A DNA stretch of 64,000 nucleotides. Source: Chara braunii. Taxonomy: Eukaryota > Streptophyta > Charophyceae > Charales > Characeae. Each line of letters starts with the position of its first letter. The stretch's first letter is position 1. The notes beneath the pieces were generated by a model. It was not told the DNA's origin and searched no databases. It saw only the letters and a program-made list of their open reading frames with translations. This document shows positions 21,241 through 33,269 of the stretch, one piece after another. Made by a program: the position numbers and the translations under genes. The stretch is taken from assembly GCA_003427395.1 (NCBI GenBank), contig BFEA01000003.1, positions 6,510,134-6,574,133 of the forward strand, read 5' to 3'.

Positions 21241-21950
21241 AGCGGCAGCGCCTTGTGGCTATGATTGTCGGTGGTTTTGACGGTTTGGGGACTGGGCCTG
21301 GAGCGGCCAGTGGTGAGAATTCTGTATTTTAAGACGGTTTTTTTCTCCATTACTGCTTTGTTCCCGTGTGATGTGTGCATGGCTCCAATGTGTGGGCAAA
21401 TTGAATCCATTATGCATATTCGGGTGTGAAAGTCTATGGATGTTAAATGTCTCATTGAGGGATCTATGAGTAAGTGTGCGTGTATGCGCCCACAGGCCTG
21501 ATAACAAGAAGTACCGAAGGTCGATTGCTTGCATGAGTGCATGAGTGCGTCGGTCCTTCCTCCTCTCATTCGCCTTTTAACCCGCGTGGGTGTGCAGCGG
21601 CAGGGCCTTGTGGCTATGGTTGTCGGTGGTTTTGACGGATTGGGGACTGGGCCTGGAGCAGCCAGTCATGAGAATTTTGTATTTGAAGACAAGCTTTTTC
21701 TCCATTGCTGCTTTGTTCCCGTGTGATGTGTGCATGGTTCCAATGTGTGGGCAAATTGAATCCGTTATGCATGTTCGGGTATGAAAGTCTATGGATGTTG
21801 AATGTCTCATTGAGGGATCTATGAGTAAGTGTGCGCGTATGCGCCCCCAGGCCTGATAACAAGAAGTACCGAAGGTCGATTGCTTGCATGAGTGCATGAG
21901 TGCGTCGGTCCTTCCTCCTCTCATTCGCCTTTGAACCCGCGGGGGTGTGC
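21241..21950 (+). repeat. 355-bp tandem duplication inside the 5' LTR
   Basis: Units 21241-21595 and 21596-21950 are nearly identical. The 3' LTR has one unit (about 41355-41700), so the duplication arose in this LTR after insertion or in its parent. Confidence 0.85.
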
Positions 21951-22999
21951 AGGATACGCGCCAACCTCCTTCCGACGTCTCTCTCTCTCTCTCATCGTGC
22001 GCAAGTCGGGTCTCCGGGGGGAGGCGGATAATCTCGAATAGAGCGGTCGTTCGCGTTTCCTCAACACAGCCGACCTCTCCGCGCCCACCCCGGGGTCCCC
22101 GACAACTCGTTCAGGTTGATGCTACAAGGAGAGAGACATAGAAAGGGAGCTAGGCGCATACTTGTCGGTGAGATTCGTTGGTCTTTGCATGGAGTCGGGT
22201 TTCATCTCGACAGACGGGAGCGCTGGCCGTGGCCAGAGCTCTGACTTTGTCCCAGGGCATCGCAGCACGCTTCGGCCCTTCCCGATCGCAGACGACGACG
22301 GCGTATACTGCGATGCGGATGTGCGGAGCATACTGCGGCGCATTGAGCCAATCCATCTTTATAACCCGACCCAGGCGTGCCACATAGGAGGGAGGTTTGT
22401 GCTGATTGAGCGATTTTCTTCCTCGCCTTTAATCATGCCTTGCACAGACCTCACGGTGTCCCCCTGGTCTGCTGTGCACACCGCGTGGCGGGCGCAGTTT
22501 ATTTGCCACGGGTGTCGCCAGGGGGACTCATGCTCGCGGCGACGGTTGGTCCTGGGTACAAAGGAGCCGTCCGCTTCCTCGAACTCTCCCGCACCGTGGG
22601 TGCCCTCCCCGCCTGTTTTCGAACCTGGGTTCCATTGACCTGCCCGACCCCGGGCAGACCTGTGTCGTGCCGCCTGCACAGACTTAAAAGGTTGGACGTC
22701 GAAGCCTGAACCCGATTTCTGGGTCTCCGCCCCCAAGGGCCGCACGAACCTGGTGCCTAGGGGAACAAAGCTCCGTTCCCGTCGGCTTCGTTTCTCCCTT
22801 CCCCTCTCGTTTTCTTCTTTTTCCTTTGTCAAGAGGTGATCCGGTCGGGCCGTAGGACACCGTTATTCGCCCTCGGCCTGAAGCAAGAGTCCCCCGTTTC
22901 GTCCAGGTGGTTCAACCCCCACGACCAAAAATCCTCGGTCACGCCCCTAACTACTCTGATCGGCGTCCGAAGTACAGAACGCAGCGCGGGGCGTGAGGT

Positions 23000-23011
23000 T
23001 GGTATCAGAGC
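23000..23011 (+). promoter_or_regulatory. primer-binding site for initiator tRNA-Met
   Basis: TGGTATCAGAGC is the standard complement of the 3' end of plant initiator tRNA-Met. It sits at the LTR/internal boundary, as expected for first-strand priming. Confidence 0.9.
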
Positions 23012-23180
23012 TGATTTGTTTCGGCTTCGAGCCTTCGAGGTCTCCTTTGGGGGCAACTATCCATTTAGTTGAATTTTCTTATTATTTGTATAAACCTTTT
23101 TCTTTTTGCCCAGGCACCGCTGCCCCGCGAACGCCTATCACAACCAACCAAAGGGGCGGGGGTGAAACCAACCCCACGCC

Positions 23181-24153
23181 ATGGTGGTCCTGATGGAAGT
23201 TTTCCTGGAACCAGGACAGGAAGTGGATAATCATGCAGGACTGGCGGACCATCCCCTATACTTTGTTCCTCCTCCCTCCGAAGTCCCCATCTTCTCGGAA
23301 TATGAAACGGACCCACGCACCTGGCTGGCGGCCCTGAAGGCTCAGGGTTGGATGGACCAGTTGCTTCGAGAACAGATTCCGGGAAGGTTAGCTGAGACCG
23401 CGTTTGAATGGTATGGACAAAACCTCTATACCAATTGGCCCACCTTCCAGAGGAAATTTCTCGAACGCTTTGATCACATCGCGCCCGGGCAGTGTTTACG
23501 CCTAATTAAAGAATATACGCAACAACCCTGTGAGACTCTGGCTAGGTGCGCGGAGCACTTTACCTACTTGGCTGAACGCTCTAGGGTTGATAAGAAAATG
23601 GTGCAAACCGATTTTGTCCGCAGATTATCTGATTCCGGATTGCGGAAAAAGATCAGTAAGAAATACAACCCAATTGAACATACCTTAACTGAGCTCATTC
23701 AGTATGCTATCAAGTATGAAAAATAAAACTATGATGTAGGTTTGGATTCAGAATCCGATGACGATAACCCCATTAGGTGTCTGGCGCGATAGCTATTCCT
23801 CTACGGCTCGGATGTTCGAAGATTGCTTTGGATTAGGAACGACCAAGAAGAATCTCGACCGAAGAGCCCCATCTTCTTCCTCGGCCTCCCGCCGCCCCCT
23901 TACGATGCAAGGAGGACGGGACGTAGACAAACCCTCAATGAGGGAGATAGTCGCACAACTTGTGACGATCGTGGTGCTTTTAACCGAGTTTGTTCAAAGC
24001 TTGCAGAGGCAAAGGGCGGCAGTGGCACAGAGACAACCAGTGGCCAGAGCCGCAGGGGCAGCGCTGCCTAGACCTGCTGTAGTCGGAGCTACTCAGCCTA
24101 TCCGATGTTATAATTGCAATCAGCCCATACACTTGCCCAAGGACTGTCCGTGA
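23181..24153 (+). pseudogene. gag: gag of Ty3/gypsy copy 1, with CCHC zinc knuckle
   Basis: An intact 181-codon stretch from 23181 has the retrotransposon gag core (PRTWLAALKAQGWMDQLL, FEWYGQNL, FQRKFLERFDH). After stops and a frameshift, a second reading ends in a zinc knuckle CYNCNQPIHLPKDC (C-x2-C-x4-H-x4-C) near 24110-24151, the nucleic-acid-binding motif of nucleocapsid. Gag forms the particle that packages element RNA. It lies 170 bp downstream of the PBS, the expected position. Premature stops make it inactive. Confidence 0.85.
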
Positions 24154-24364
24154 CCCCATGCTCGGGTAGGGTTTGCTGGCCCATCCCAGATCCCCCTGGT
24201 GGCTCCAACAGTTGTAGGATAAGGGGGGGTGGCGACAATTATGAATGCGGGGACCCCAGACATGGTGGCCCTGGCGGCTGCTGAAATTGGGATCGATGAA
24301 TATATGGCGGCTGCGATGCTCGAACCCGGAACCATTGGCGTAATCCGCCATACCCCGCGGGTTA

Positions 24365-25790
24365 CTGGCGAAAGCAACTAAACAAGGAGTTGTCGGTTTT
24401 CACCGAGAGCACGATGGCTATGAGTTGACTGTCCACTGGGCTTATCGGTTCGTTTTCCGTTTCGCTTTCTTCCCCGAGTTCGACTTCGACCGAGGGTTCT
24501 ACCAAAAATGCTTGTAGGAGTTCCCTCAGGTCCCATGCACTTTCAAAGGTCCTAGGTTGAAACGCTACCTCTTCTTCCAAAAGCATTGCAGCCTTGGTGT
24601 CAGTGAGAAAGGCTTGCGGGGGCCTAAAATACAAATCGCATAGCCCCCTAAGCTCGACAAATCTCTCCGAGAGGGAGTCCGTTCTGAGATACAGGGACGC
24701 AGGGGGTTCTAGGAGGTCGATTATCCGTGACACCCTTAGCAAAGGTTCCCCTCTCACGGTAGAGGAGAACATCTGAGACGGTGAGACCAACTAGACTTTC
24801 TCTGGATAATCCCCGTGGACACGTGTCGCCCAAGTTGGCGGAACCGGTCTTGGATTCATATCGGATATCGGTCGAGTTCGTCTGAATCCTCGGTTTCCAT
24901 TGCGGGTCTTTCTTCGCCCCTTGACACCCATCGAACCATGTTAACTTTGCGAACCTCGGTGAAAATGTGAGGGGCTGGCTGTGCGCGTACACGCGCATCC
25001 ATCCTCATGGGTATCGTTTGGGGCTTATGGTGGGCCGAGGTGAGCACTATTTTAGAACTGTTAAAATGCATCCGCTCCCTCACGGGATTCCTAGGAACAC
25101 ATCGTACGCCTGCACATCCAGTACAATCGCGTCCCATAAGCGATGCACCTGCCCGACTCTTATAGGAACATCCATAATCCATCCTTTACAATGAATGTTG
25201 TCCTCTGTGGCAGATACATACAGCTCGTCGGGTCGGAGGGGCTGAACCTGTTTCTCCCGACCCAAACGCTTCGTCAAACTCCAAGAGACAGCTATGGCCA
25301 ACGGTCCAGAATCTGGGATGGCGGCTGAGGGGCTTCTCCAGGCCTCGCAGTCACACTCGACACTCTTCTAGGTAATCGGGTAAGCCTGAAGAAACACCTC
25401 GGGTTTCTCTGGAGGTGGATCTACGGCGTGGATCATGTCGACCGGTTGGCCTCGTGGGTTTTCAAAGTTGAGGGTTAGGCCTCGACCACCACCGATGGGT
25501 CGTTGATCACCAACTTCTTACCTCTTCGACCCTCTTCAAACGGCGCCGGTTCTTCAGGTGTCTTTCAATCAATTTCTCGTTGGCAACCTCTGAAATGGTC
25601 ACCAGGTAGGGAATAGGTTCTGCCATACTGGTATCCGTAGATCCAGAGCCTTCAAGGCAGCTAGTACGTCGATTTGGCCATCCTTGTACTCGGGACCCTG
25701 TATCGTGGGGTCTTTGAATCCGGGTCTCAGAGGAAACCGCCCGGGTCCCAACTGTCATATCAACGGTCTCCCTTCCTAGTGGGAGCATCG
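24365..25790 (-). pseudogene. inverted gag-end/protease/linker block of Ty3/gypsy copy 1
   Basis: This segment reads on the minus strand, although gag before it and RT after it read on the plus strand. In minus-strand order it gives PIPYLVTISEVANEKLIE (gag tail), then a protease with IPDSGPLAIAVS and DVQAYDVFLGIP (25330-25080), then the linker GEPLLRVSRIIDLLEPP and VKTDNS (24790-24365). All parts align in order with copy 2. Plus-strand homology resumes at about 25785 (HVPSEYRHLLL) exactly where the inverted block would end. Protease has DSG-P instead of DSG-A. The inversion separates protease from the pol frame, so the copy is dead. Confidence 0.85.
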
Positions 25791-27235
25791 ATATTCAGAT
25801 ACTTGCCCATGTACCTAGCGAATATCGACACCTCCTCCTTGCGGTAATATGGTCTTACCCCAAGGCGGTCAGTATCCAAGATCACGATATAGGACTGGCG
25901 CACCTGATAAGGCACACGATTGATACCGGGGACCACACCTCAATACACTGTCGACCGTACCGCTACTCCTTAAAGGAACGACAACTAGCCTTGGAGAGGG
26001 TACGGGAGTTCGAGTGTCTAGGATGGGTGGAACCCTCCCTATGTCCCTGGTCGTTCCCTGTGATCCTCGTGCCGAAACAAAACGAGACAGTCCGCGTTTG
26101 CATTGACTATCGGAAATTAAATGCAATTACCACCAAGGACGTTTATCCTCTGCCTCGCATCAATGATCTTTTGGATGCCATTGGTTTTGCACGAGTCTTC
26201 TCGAAATTCGATATTCGACACGGGTTTTACCATGTTGCAGTCCGACTTGAAGACAGACCCAAAACGACCTTTCTCTTATTTGAGGGCACGTGGCAGTGGA
26301 TCAAATGTCCTATGGGAATGTGCAACACACCCGGGACGTTCCAGCGAGCCATGAATATGGCTTTCGCAGAATTTGTTAACAAAACCCGCCTGACCCAACC
26401 CCTAGTAAATTTTTGTGTGATTGTGTATATGGACGATATTTTGGTTTTTCCAAAACACATGAGTGTCATGTGGAACATGTCGAGTGGGTCTTGCATGCAT
26501 CGAAAATCGCGGGGTTCAAAGTGGCTTTGGAGAAAAGCGGGTTTTTTCTCTCGGAAGTCTCATTCTTGGGATACATCGTCGCGGTGGATGGCTTGAAACC
26601 GGATCCAAGGAAGGTGGCCGCTGTACAAGAGGCACCGGTGCCGGTCACAGTCACTCAAGATCGAGCTTTCCTTGGCCGAGCTTCGTACTATCAACGATTC
26701 ATCCAAGGGTTTGTCGGCATCGCCAAACCTCTGACCAATTTGCTGAAGAAGGAAGAACAGTCGATCTGGACGCCGGAGTGCGAGGCGACTTTTCGGGCGC
26801 TTAAAAAGGCCCTGACCACTTCTTCGATCCTGGCGCGATCAGATCCGACAAAACCGTTCGCTCTGCACACTGATTGGCAGCCGCAGATAATATCGGCGGT
26901 GCTGACTCAGCAGGGAGCAGACGGGAAAGAGCACGTCATCGAGTACGCATTGAAGACACTAAGCCAGACGCTATGAAATTTTGAAGCTTGCAAGGGCGAG
27001 TGTTTGGCGGTGGTGTGGGGAATCCAATATTTTTGACCGTACCTTCACGGCCAGAAGTTTGTCATCGTGACGGATCATCAACCGTTGTTGTCCTTGCGAA
27101 ACAACACAGATTATACGAAACCTTGGGAAGGTGGGCAGTGAGGTTGCAAGACTACAATTTTGACATCCACCATTGCGCGACCAAACAACACGGAAACACG
27201 TACAGACTGACCCGCCTCCAGCCACCGAAGAAGTG
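25785..27235 (+). pseudogene. pol: reverse transcriptase and RNase H of Ty3/gypsy copy 1
   Basis: RT fingers/palm: CIDYRKLNAIT, YPLPRINDLLDAIG, FSKFDIRHGF, GTWQWIKCPMGMCNTPGTFQ, and an intact catalytic box YMDDIL near 26428. A frameshift near 26450 moves the frame. The thumb/connection (FLGYIVAVDGLKPDPRKVAA, LGRASYYQRFI) and RNase H (FALHTDWQPQ, then VTDHQPLLSL) follow with further stops. RT copies element RNA into DNA and RNase H removes the RNA strand. It is truncated functionally by frameshifts and by loss of the preceding protease to inversion. Confidence 0.9.
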
Positions 27236-27559
27236 CCTACTGAACGAACGACTCATTCCGTGGAAGGAAGCTTTGCCTTCGACGAAGCCTCGCTACGGAG
27301 AAGTACAAGTCGTTCGCAAACCCCCTTAAGGCAACGACTACCCTTTCATCTTACCCCGACTTTTCAACCCACTCCTCTACCCCTCACTCTCCCTCTAGCC
27401 TATCTCTGCATTCCTGTTTTTTCTGCACCTTGCCTATGATACAGGACCGGGGAGATTCACACCCTGGAGGACCTAGTGTTCTCTCATGGGTGGGATGCGG
27501 TCAATGTTGCGTGACGTGGTCCCACAGGTGTTGTATTAGGTACCGGAACGAGAAGAAGT

Positions 27560-28972
27560 AGGACTCCCCCAACTGTTGAACAGACCAAGTACCCACGGAG
27601 AAGCGAATGTATAGAGGCTAGGACCAAGGACGAATTTTTGCCAAGCGTCCGTAGGGCAGAGGTTTGGACGGATATCCTCCTATTGAGGAGACTCAACGGA
27701 GACCCGCTGGCGAGGCTTACCAAGGCGGAACGTCGGCGAGCCACGGAACGGGCTCATGATTATCGATGGCAGGAGTCGGCCTTGCAAAAATGAAAAGACA
27801 CTCATGATAGTGGGTCTAGCTTGCTGATGGTTCAACACCCTCTCGCTAGGTTCGATTGGACACGAGCTGCCTACAAAGAGGATGCGGTCCATTTCGCGGT
27901 CAATTACACGGGAAAAGCTATAGAGAAAAACAAATGGTATTGGTCGGGAATTCGGGAGGATGTTAGATACATCGTCCAGAATTGCCCGGCATGTGCGGGC
28001 GATAAAGCGTCGGTATAAATGCCCCGAACAATGGTACCGACTAGGGTAGAACGCCCTTTTCAACGGGTTAGCATCACTACGACATATATCAACGGCCCGA
28101 GACGTCTAGTCGATTAGAGTGAGCTCAATGTCCTTATAGTGGTCGTCGATCATTTCTCCAAATGCATCGAGGCCTATCCTATGACTAGTCGGAACTCGCA
28201 AGAAGTGGTCTGGTATATTAATTGTTTTTTATGCATGCATTTGGACGTAGAAGAGGTACACATGGATAACGGGTCAGAATTCCAAGGGGAGGTAGAGCGA
28301 CATCTCATAAGGGCCGACGTTAGGATTTCGTACTCGCTAGGGCACTGGCCACTGGCCAACGGGCTCGTAGGGAACACCAATCGAATGATTAAGACTACCC
28401 TTAGACAGAACATCACTGCAGGAGATACCGGGCCCTGGCCTGTCATAGTCAACCACATCTTAGCCGTCTATCGGGCTAACCCCCACAGCAGTATAGGGGT
28501 GTCCCCGTTTCAATTGAGAACCATTAGTGTCCCCCTTGTGCAACTGTCACCTCTAGTAGGTATAGAAGTTAGCGTGACTCGGGCTCAACACCGATAAAAG
28601 GTCCAGCATTACATGGATATGATGGCTAGGACCTACCCCACATTAGCCTGAAGGCGACATAGGGCCTTGGATCTGACACACCAGCGGCAGATCAGAGACT
28701 ACGAGAACCGACATGCATCCGCTGGTCCCCTACCCCGCTATAAGATCGGGGATCTAGAGCAGGTACAGAAATCCGCGCGCTCCTCCAAGATCCATCCTCG
28801 CTATACTGGCATTTACGAGGTGACGGAAGTTGGCGCACAAGGCCAGCACCCCGTGAAGTTGATCCCCCGACACAACACGCAGGCCAGGCAGTTGACTCAC
28901 CACACTGCTGCCCTTCGTCTATTCCAGCCATCGCTGGATCGCAAGCGAGCTCCGGCCCCGTTGTCGGCATGA
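27560..28972 (+). pseudogene. pol: integrase of Ty3/gypsy copy 1
   Basis: A single frame holds the whole integrase but has about five in-frame stops (TGA, TAA or TAG). It contains the H2C2 zinc-binding region (HFAVNYTGK ... CPACAGDK), the core with VVDHFSK and MDNGSEF, and the C-terminal domain (RYKIGDLEQV, HPRYTGIYEV). The third catalytic acid is lost: copy 2 has NGLVEN where this copy has NGLVGN (codon GGG at 28370). Even without the stops the enzyme would lack the DDE triad. Confidence 0.9.
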
Positions 28973-30520
28973 ATACCCTTACGAGGGTATCCGCCCTGGT
29001 TTTTGCAAATGANAGAAAAATGAGTTTGGTCTAAAGTTAAGTATACCGCGCGAGGCGCGGTTGCGTCTGTGCGGTTACGATGGCCGGAAGGTTGACTAGA
29101 ACAAAGGGTGTGTGGGCGCGCAGGTTTGAGGCACGCGTGATTTCGTTTCTGTCGTTGACTATAAAGTCGGCGCGGGCGCCAGACGGTTCGTTTTTATTTT
29201 TTTCTTTATTTTTATTTTTGTTTATTCTTGATTAAACTAGGATCTAAGGGATATTTTCTTTCGATGGCTATGTTTGACCGAGTCGAGCGCGCGTGCGGAG
29301 AACGACCCCGACGACAGCATCGGCAACGACGGTGCGACTTCGTGCGGCGAGCGGGGTGTCGTAGGATGGCACGTGGGGCAATTATGGCACGGTATAAGCA
29401 AGCCAGCGTGGGCACTGGGAGCCGCATAGCCGGTTTGTTGGCCCAAAGCGTCGCGCCGCACTGCCTATGTGGTATTCTGCGGGACTTAGTCCCAGGCTTG
29501 GGCTTAGCCCTATTGGTTACAAAAGGGGACTAACATGGTAGAGGTTTGGGAATCGAGGCCAGCGAGCGTCGGCGCAGCGGCAGAGGAGTAGTGTGGAGCG
29601 AAAGACTGAGGTCTTGAGGGCCCTGTGGGGCTATCCCCCTCGGTTTTGCTTGTGGGTGCGGCAGTGGGCCCAATTCGGAGGGCTGGCAAGGTGCCTGCAA
29701 CCCCGCGGTTCCTCGAGGTTACTGATATTTTATTTCCCTTATGTTTGTTGTTCTTGGTCCCTTTGCAGGACGCGAGACTGCGGTAGGAGCGCATGGGGGT
29801 GTGTTGTATTCGCGGGGTCGCCTGAAGTGCAGTTACGAACGGTTTTCGTGGCTATGCTGAAGCCCCGCCCGACGCCGTTTTGATTGGGACGCGGTGCCGT
29901 GGGTGTGGCAGGCACCCAAGAGTCCTAGCTCAGTGGGTATACCCACGAACTGTCAGGATACAGACCCAGGGCACGGGTGGAGTGGCCTTTGGCTTTTCGT
30001 AGGGGAATTGTCCCCATTAATCCTTCGGGACATCCGTAAAATTTGGTATAGAGAAGATTCGCATATGCCCTTCAGGGCGCTGTCCGGCAGGGGCACGGGA
30101 CGATTGCCCCAAAAGATCTCCTCAGGCTTATCATAGAGGCGGAAGACTGCTGAAGCTGAAGCCGCGGGGGAAGATACATACCGCAGTATTTCTACGTACA
30201 AGATCTCCCAGAAGATACATACCGCAGTATTTCTACGTACAAGTCGCTCGGCGGGCCTATGTATAGAGGCGGAAGACTGATCGGGAGGTCCAGTTGCTGG
30301 CTCACCCCAAAAGATCTCCTCAGGCAGGCGGGACCGCTAAAGCCGCGGGGGAATCCGAACGTGATATCGACCAGGGCTGCTACGGCTGGGGAGGCACGTT
30401 CGGCGGGAGAAGAGCTGCAGGGGGAGCGGATGAACCTGGACATGGGAGGCGCCAGGTGCATTCGACATTGGAGGAGCAGGCAGCGCAGCCGGGGCGAGTT
30501 GATAGCTAGCGGGGCAGCCG
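28972..30520. other. start of a foreign insertion after integrase: TATA-bearing GC-rich DNA
   Basis: Right after the integrase stop comes a perfect 7-bp hairpin (ATACCCT-TACG-AGGGTAT). Copy 2 has accessory ORFs at this point, whereas here unrelated sequence begins. CTATAAAG at about 29160 could be a promoter of an inserted LTR-like element. A single N lies at 29013. A 33-bp direct repeat (GAAGATACATACCGCAGTAT...) occurs at about 30171 and 30211. Confidence 0.45.
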
Positions 30521-30529
30521 GGGCGAGTT

Positions 30530-30865
30530 GATAGCTAGCGGGGCAGCGCAGTGAGGGCAGGGTGGAGCAGGCGCAGCTACTGTAGTGACGGGGCACTAAC
30601 GCAGGGAGAGGATGCCGCAGAGGGACGGAATGAACCCGGGCGGGTTAGCGCGCCTGGTGCGTTCGAAGTTCAGAGAGGCAGCGAGGGAGCTGGAGATGAT
30701 AGCTAGCGGGGCAGCGCAGTGAGGGCAGGGTGGAGCAGGCGCAGCTACTGTAGTGACGGGGCACTAACGCAGGGAGAGGATGCCGCAGAGGGACGGAATG
30801 AACCCGGGCGGGTTAGCGCGCCTGGTGCGTTCGAAGTTCAGAGAGGCAGCGAGGGAGCTGGAGAT
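30530..30865 (+). repeat. exact 168-bp tandem duplication
   Basis: Units 30530-30697 and 30698-30865 appear identical base for base. 168 is a multiple of three. A shorter 29-bp tandem repeat (GGGGCGAGTTGATAGCTAGC) precedes it at 30491-30540. Identity implies a recent event or an assembly artefact. Confidence 0.85.
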
Positions 30866-33050
30866 GGCGGAGAGACTAGCTGGGCGCTGTGCCGAGGAGG
30901 ACCGGGAAGCGAGGCATGAGGAGCAAGGCAAAGCGGTGCGGGGTAGAAGAAACGGGCGACAGGGATAGCGAGTGCGGCAGCAAGGGGAAAGTCAAAGTGG
31001 TCGAAATGAACCTGGCGCGGTTCCGCGCCGGGTACGTGCAACGGAGGGGATGGCGGAAGCTAGAGCCGGGCGCAGCCGAGAACACGCCACACTCTCGATC
31101 TTGGATGGAAACGAGAGGGGGGAGGGGCGATCCCGGGGTTTTTGCCCCGGGCGATTCGCGTGGTGACGTTAGTTTTTACGTTAGATTAGTGGAATAAGAG
31201 TAAGGGAAAGTCAGAGCGCCGGGGGTATGGCGGAAGGGAGGAAGACAGTGGAGATGCGATAGTTCGGTCATTTTTCGACCATTTTCAACAATCTAAGATG
31301 CGAGGTGGGGGTTTCAGGGGTAGGCGAACTCGACTATGTAGTTAGTTTTGGAAGAGGATTAGTAGAGAGGAAGGTTAGTAAAGAAAGAACTGCGTGCGGA
31401 GAAGAGCGACTTCGAAGAGTTGTGCATCCGGCCATATTTTTGCAGGAGGTTCACTCGGTCCTGCCCAGCCAGTTGGCGGAGGTAGCGTGGGGTTGGTCGA
31501 GAGGAGTTGGAGGACTTACCTGTTGACAGCACGGTGCTCCTTCTACCGAGGGAAAGCAACCTCCCCCTGTCTCTCTACGCGTGTGGCCGGAGGACAGTGT
31601 ATCTGTCTTGATTCCAGCGGGAGATTCATTCGGGTTCACTTAACCAATCGACCGAAATGGCGTAAGGCCGACCGCGGGGTTGGGGGACTTACCGGGTGAC
31701 AGCTGTGTCGTTCATCCTATTTACAGAAGGGTGTGAATGCAGCCGAGTAGCCTGACACTTACCTATTAGCAGGGAGGCTGGTCGCAGGGCGCTGAGTCAA
31801 GGGGCTGAGCATGTCTCCAAGTTTGTGGTAGACCCATTCGGACTGGGGTATATTGTCGAAGGAGGTGACGGGAGCCATCCCTCTGCGCGCGTGGCTGATA
31901 AGCAGTGCGTCGGGCCATGTTCGGGTGAGAGGTTCACTCGAATTCGCCCATCCTGCTGATGGGATTAGCGAGAGTCTAGCCGTAGGGATTGGGACCTGCC
32001 TGCCGGCCGGTGGCCGGCCCATCTCGACGGTTGAGGCAGCAAAGGAGCGAGCCGAGAGGGCCGAGTGGCTTACCTGCTGGTAGTACGGTGCCCAGTTTGC
32101 CGCCCGGAGTGGCAGGAAGCGAGCTGCGGGTCTACTGACCCATTGTTCTTTTTTTCTTTTTCTTTTCTCTTTTTTCTTTTTTCTCCTTTTTTCTTATTCG
32201 GGCTGGCCGTATTATTTCGCTGCAGGATGAGACAACAGCAAGACTAGGCTGTTGACCGGCGGGTTGTCCACCCTGGCGAGCGAAGGGGTTAGAGGGACTG
32301 AGTACCGGCCTAAGCGGGGGGCTATCACCACTTACGGCACTGAGCACCGTTGGGCCTCCCGTGGCTCGCTGCGGTGCACTCCGCTTACTGCTCCGGTTGG
32401 GTCCTTCCCTAGGTGGTGGCTGTGTATTTTGTCGCTCGGGCGGCGTTTCTGCTACGACCCCAACCGGATTATTGCAGGCTGCTGTGCTGTTTTGGCCGCG
32501 GCCGTCTCGAGAATCATATGGCTGCGACTTCACTTTGGGAGGCGGAGATGCGGTGTCAACACGGTGGCTGGACGACAAGGAAGGCTACTGTTACAGCCTA
32601 GAGTAGTGACAAGGGAGGACAGTGCTGCGATTTGGGGATTCATCAGAGGGGAGTTGTTCAGCGGTGTGACTTGAGTTTGATCAAGCTGTTACGGTTTGGC
32701 CGCCATTGCGGGGCCCTCAGGCACATCAAGGAAACAACGCCCTCTCGGGCGAGTCTGAGAGCACCCTTCTTGTATTTGAGCGACTCAAACTTCCTCTTTC
32801 TGCCCTTCTTCTTCTAAGTCTAGTCCATTGGGTCTGAGAGGAAGGCGGCAGGCAGGATTGCAACCCGTAGGACCGCAGCAAGACTCTGTGGGGAGTCATC
32901 CCACCAATTGCAGGAGCTCTGCCGGAGCCTAGGCGAGGCTCTGGAGGCAGGGAATTGAAAGACAATTGTTGCTTTCCTTCTATAAACCCACATATTAGCC
33001 CCTATCTGTACCTGCCTGTTGTGTTTTGACTGAGTATACAACATGCATTC
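30866..33050. other. GC-rich interval with degenerate CTTACCTG repeats
   Basis: No recognised protein. A phrase of the form GACTTACCTGNTGACAGCACGGTGC recurs in decayed form near 31511, 31690, 31760 and 32070, and GAGGTTCACTCG phrases recur near 31446 and 31930. A pyrimidine tract ending in TGCAGGATGAG (32140-32230) looks like a 3' splice site. Several 60-140 codon readings occur without domain evidence. Confidence 0.4.
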
Positions 33051-33148
33051 CTATTTTGACTTTTTGGTTTGACTTTCAGGACATGAGTCAGACTAAGTCC
33101 TATTTTGACTTTTTGGTTTGACTTTCAGGACATGAGTCAGACTAAGTA
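33051..33148 (+). repeat. 49-bp tandem duplication
   Basis: Two identical copies of a unit starting CCTATTTTGACTTTTTGG and ending CAGACTAAGT. Just upstream of the hairpin array. Confidence 0.85.
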
Positions 33149-33269
33149 AAGGAATGTTTGTGCAATCTCAGTTTCAATTTTGATTGATTGTCTGAAGGCA
33201 GATTGTGAACAAAAGGGGAATTGCGCCTGGGGGAAGGTTGGGAGAAAGGCAGTTTGCTTGATATTGAGA

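Larger units (their letters stand above)
20420..22999 (+). repeat. 5' LTR of Ty3/gypsy copy 1 (about 2.58 kb)
   Basis: Begins TGTGATAAGCC and ends directly before a primer-binding site. It aligns along its length with the 3' LTR at 40553-42797. It is longer because of a tandem duplication at 21241-21950. CACAGGCG lies immediately left of it, and CACAGGCG also lies just right of the 3' LTR region (42805-42812), possibly including the target duplication. Confidence 0.85.

Noticed and set aside
24362-24790. Independent minus-strand gene of 142 codons
   Set aside because: It aligns with the protease-RT linker of gypsy copy 2 and is part of the inverted block.
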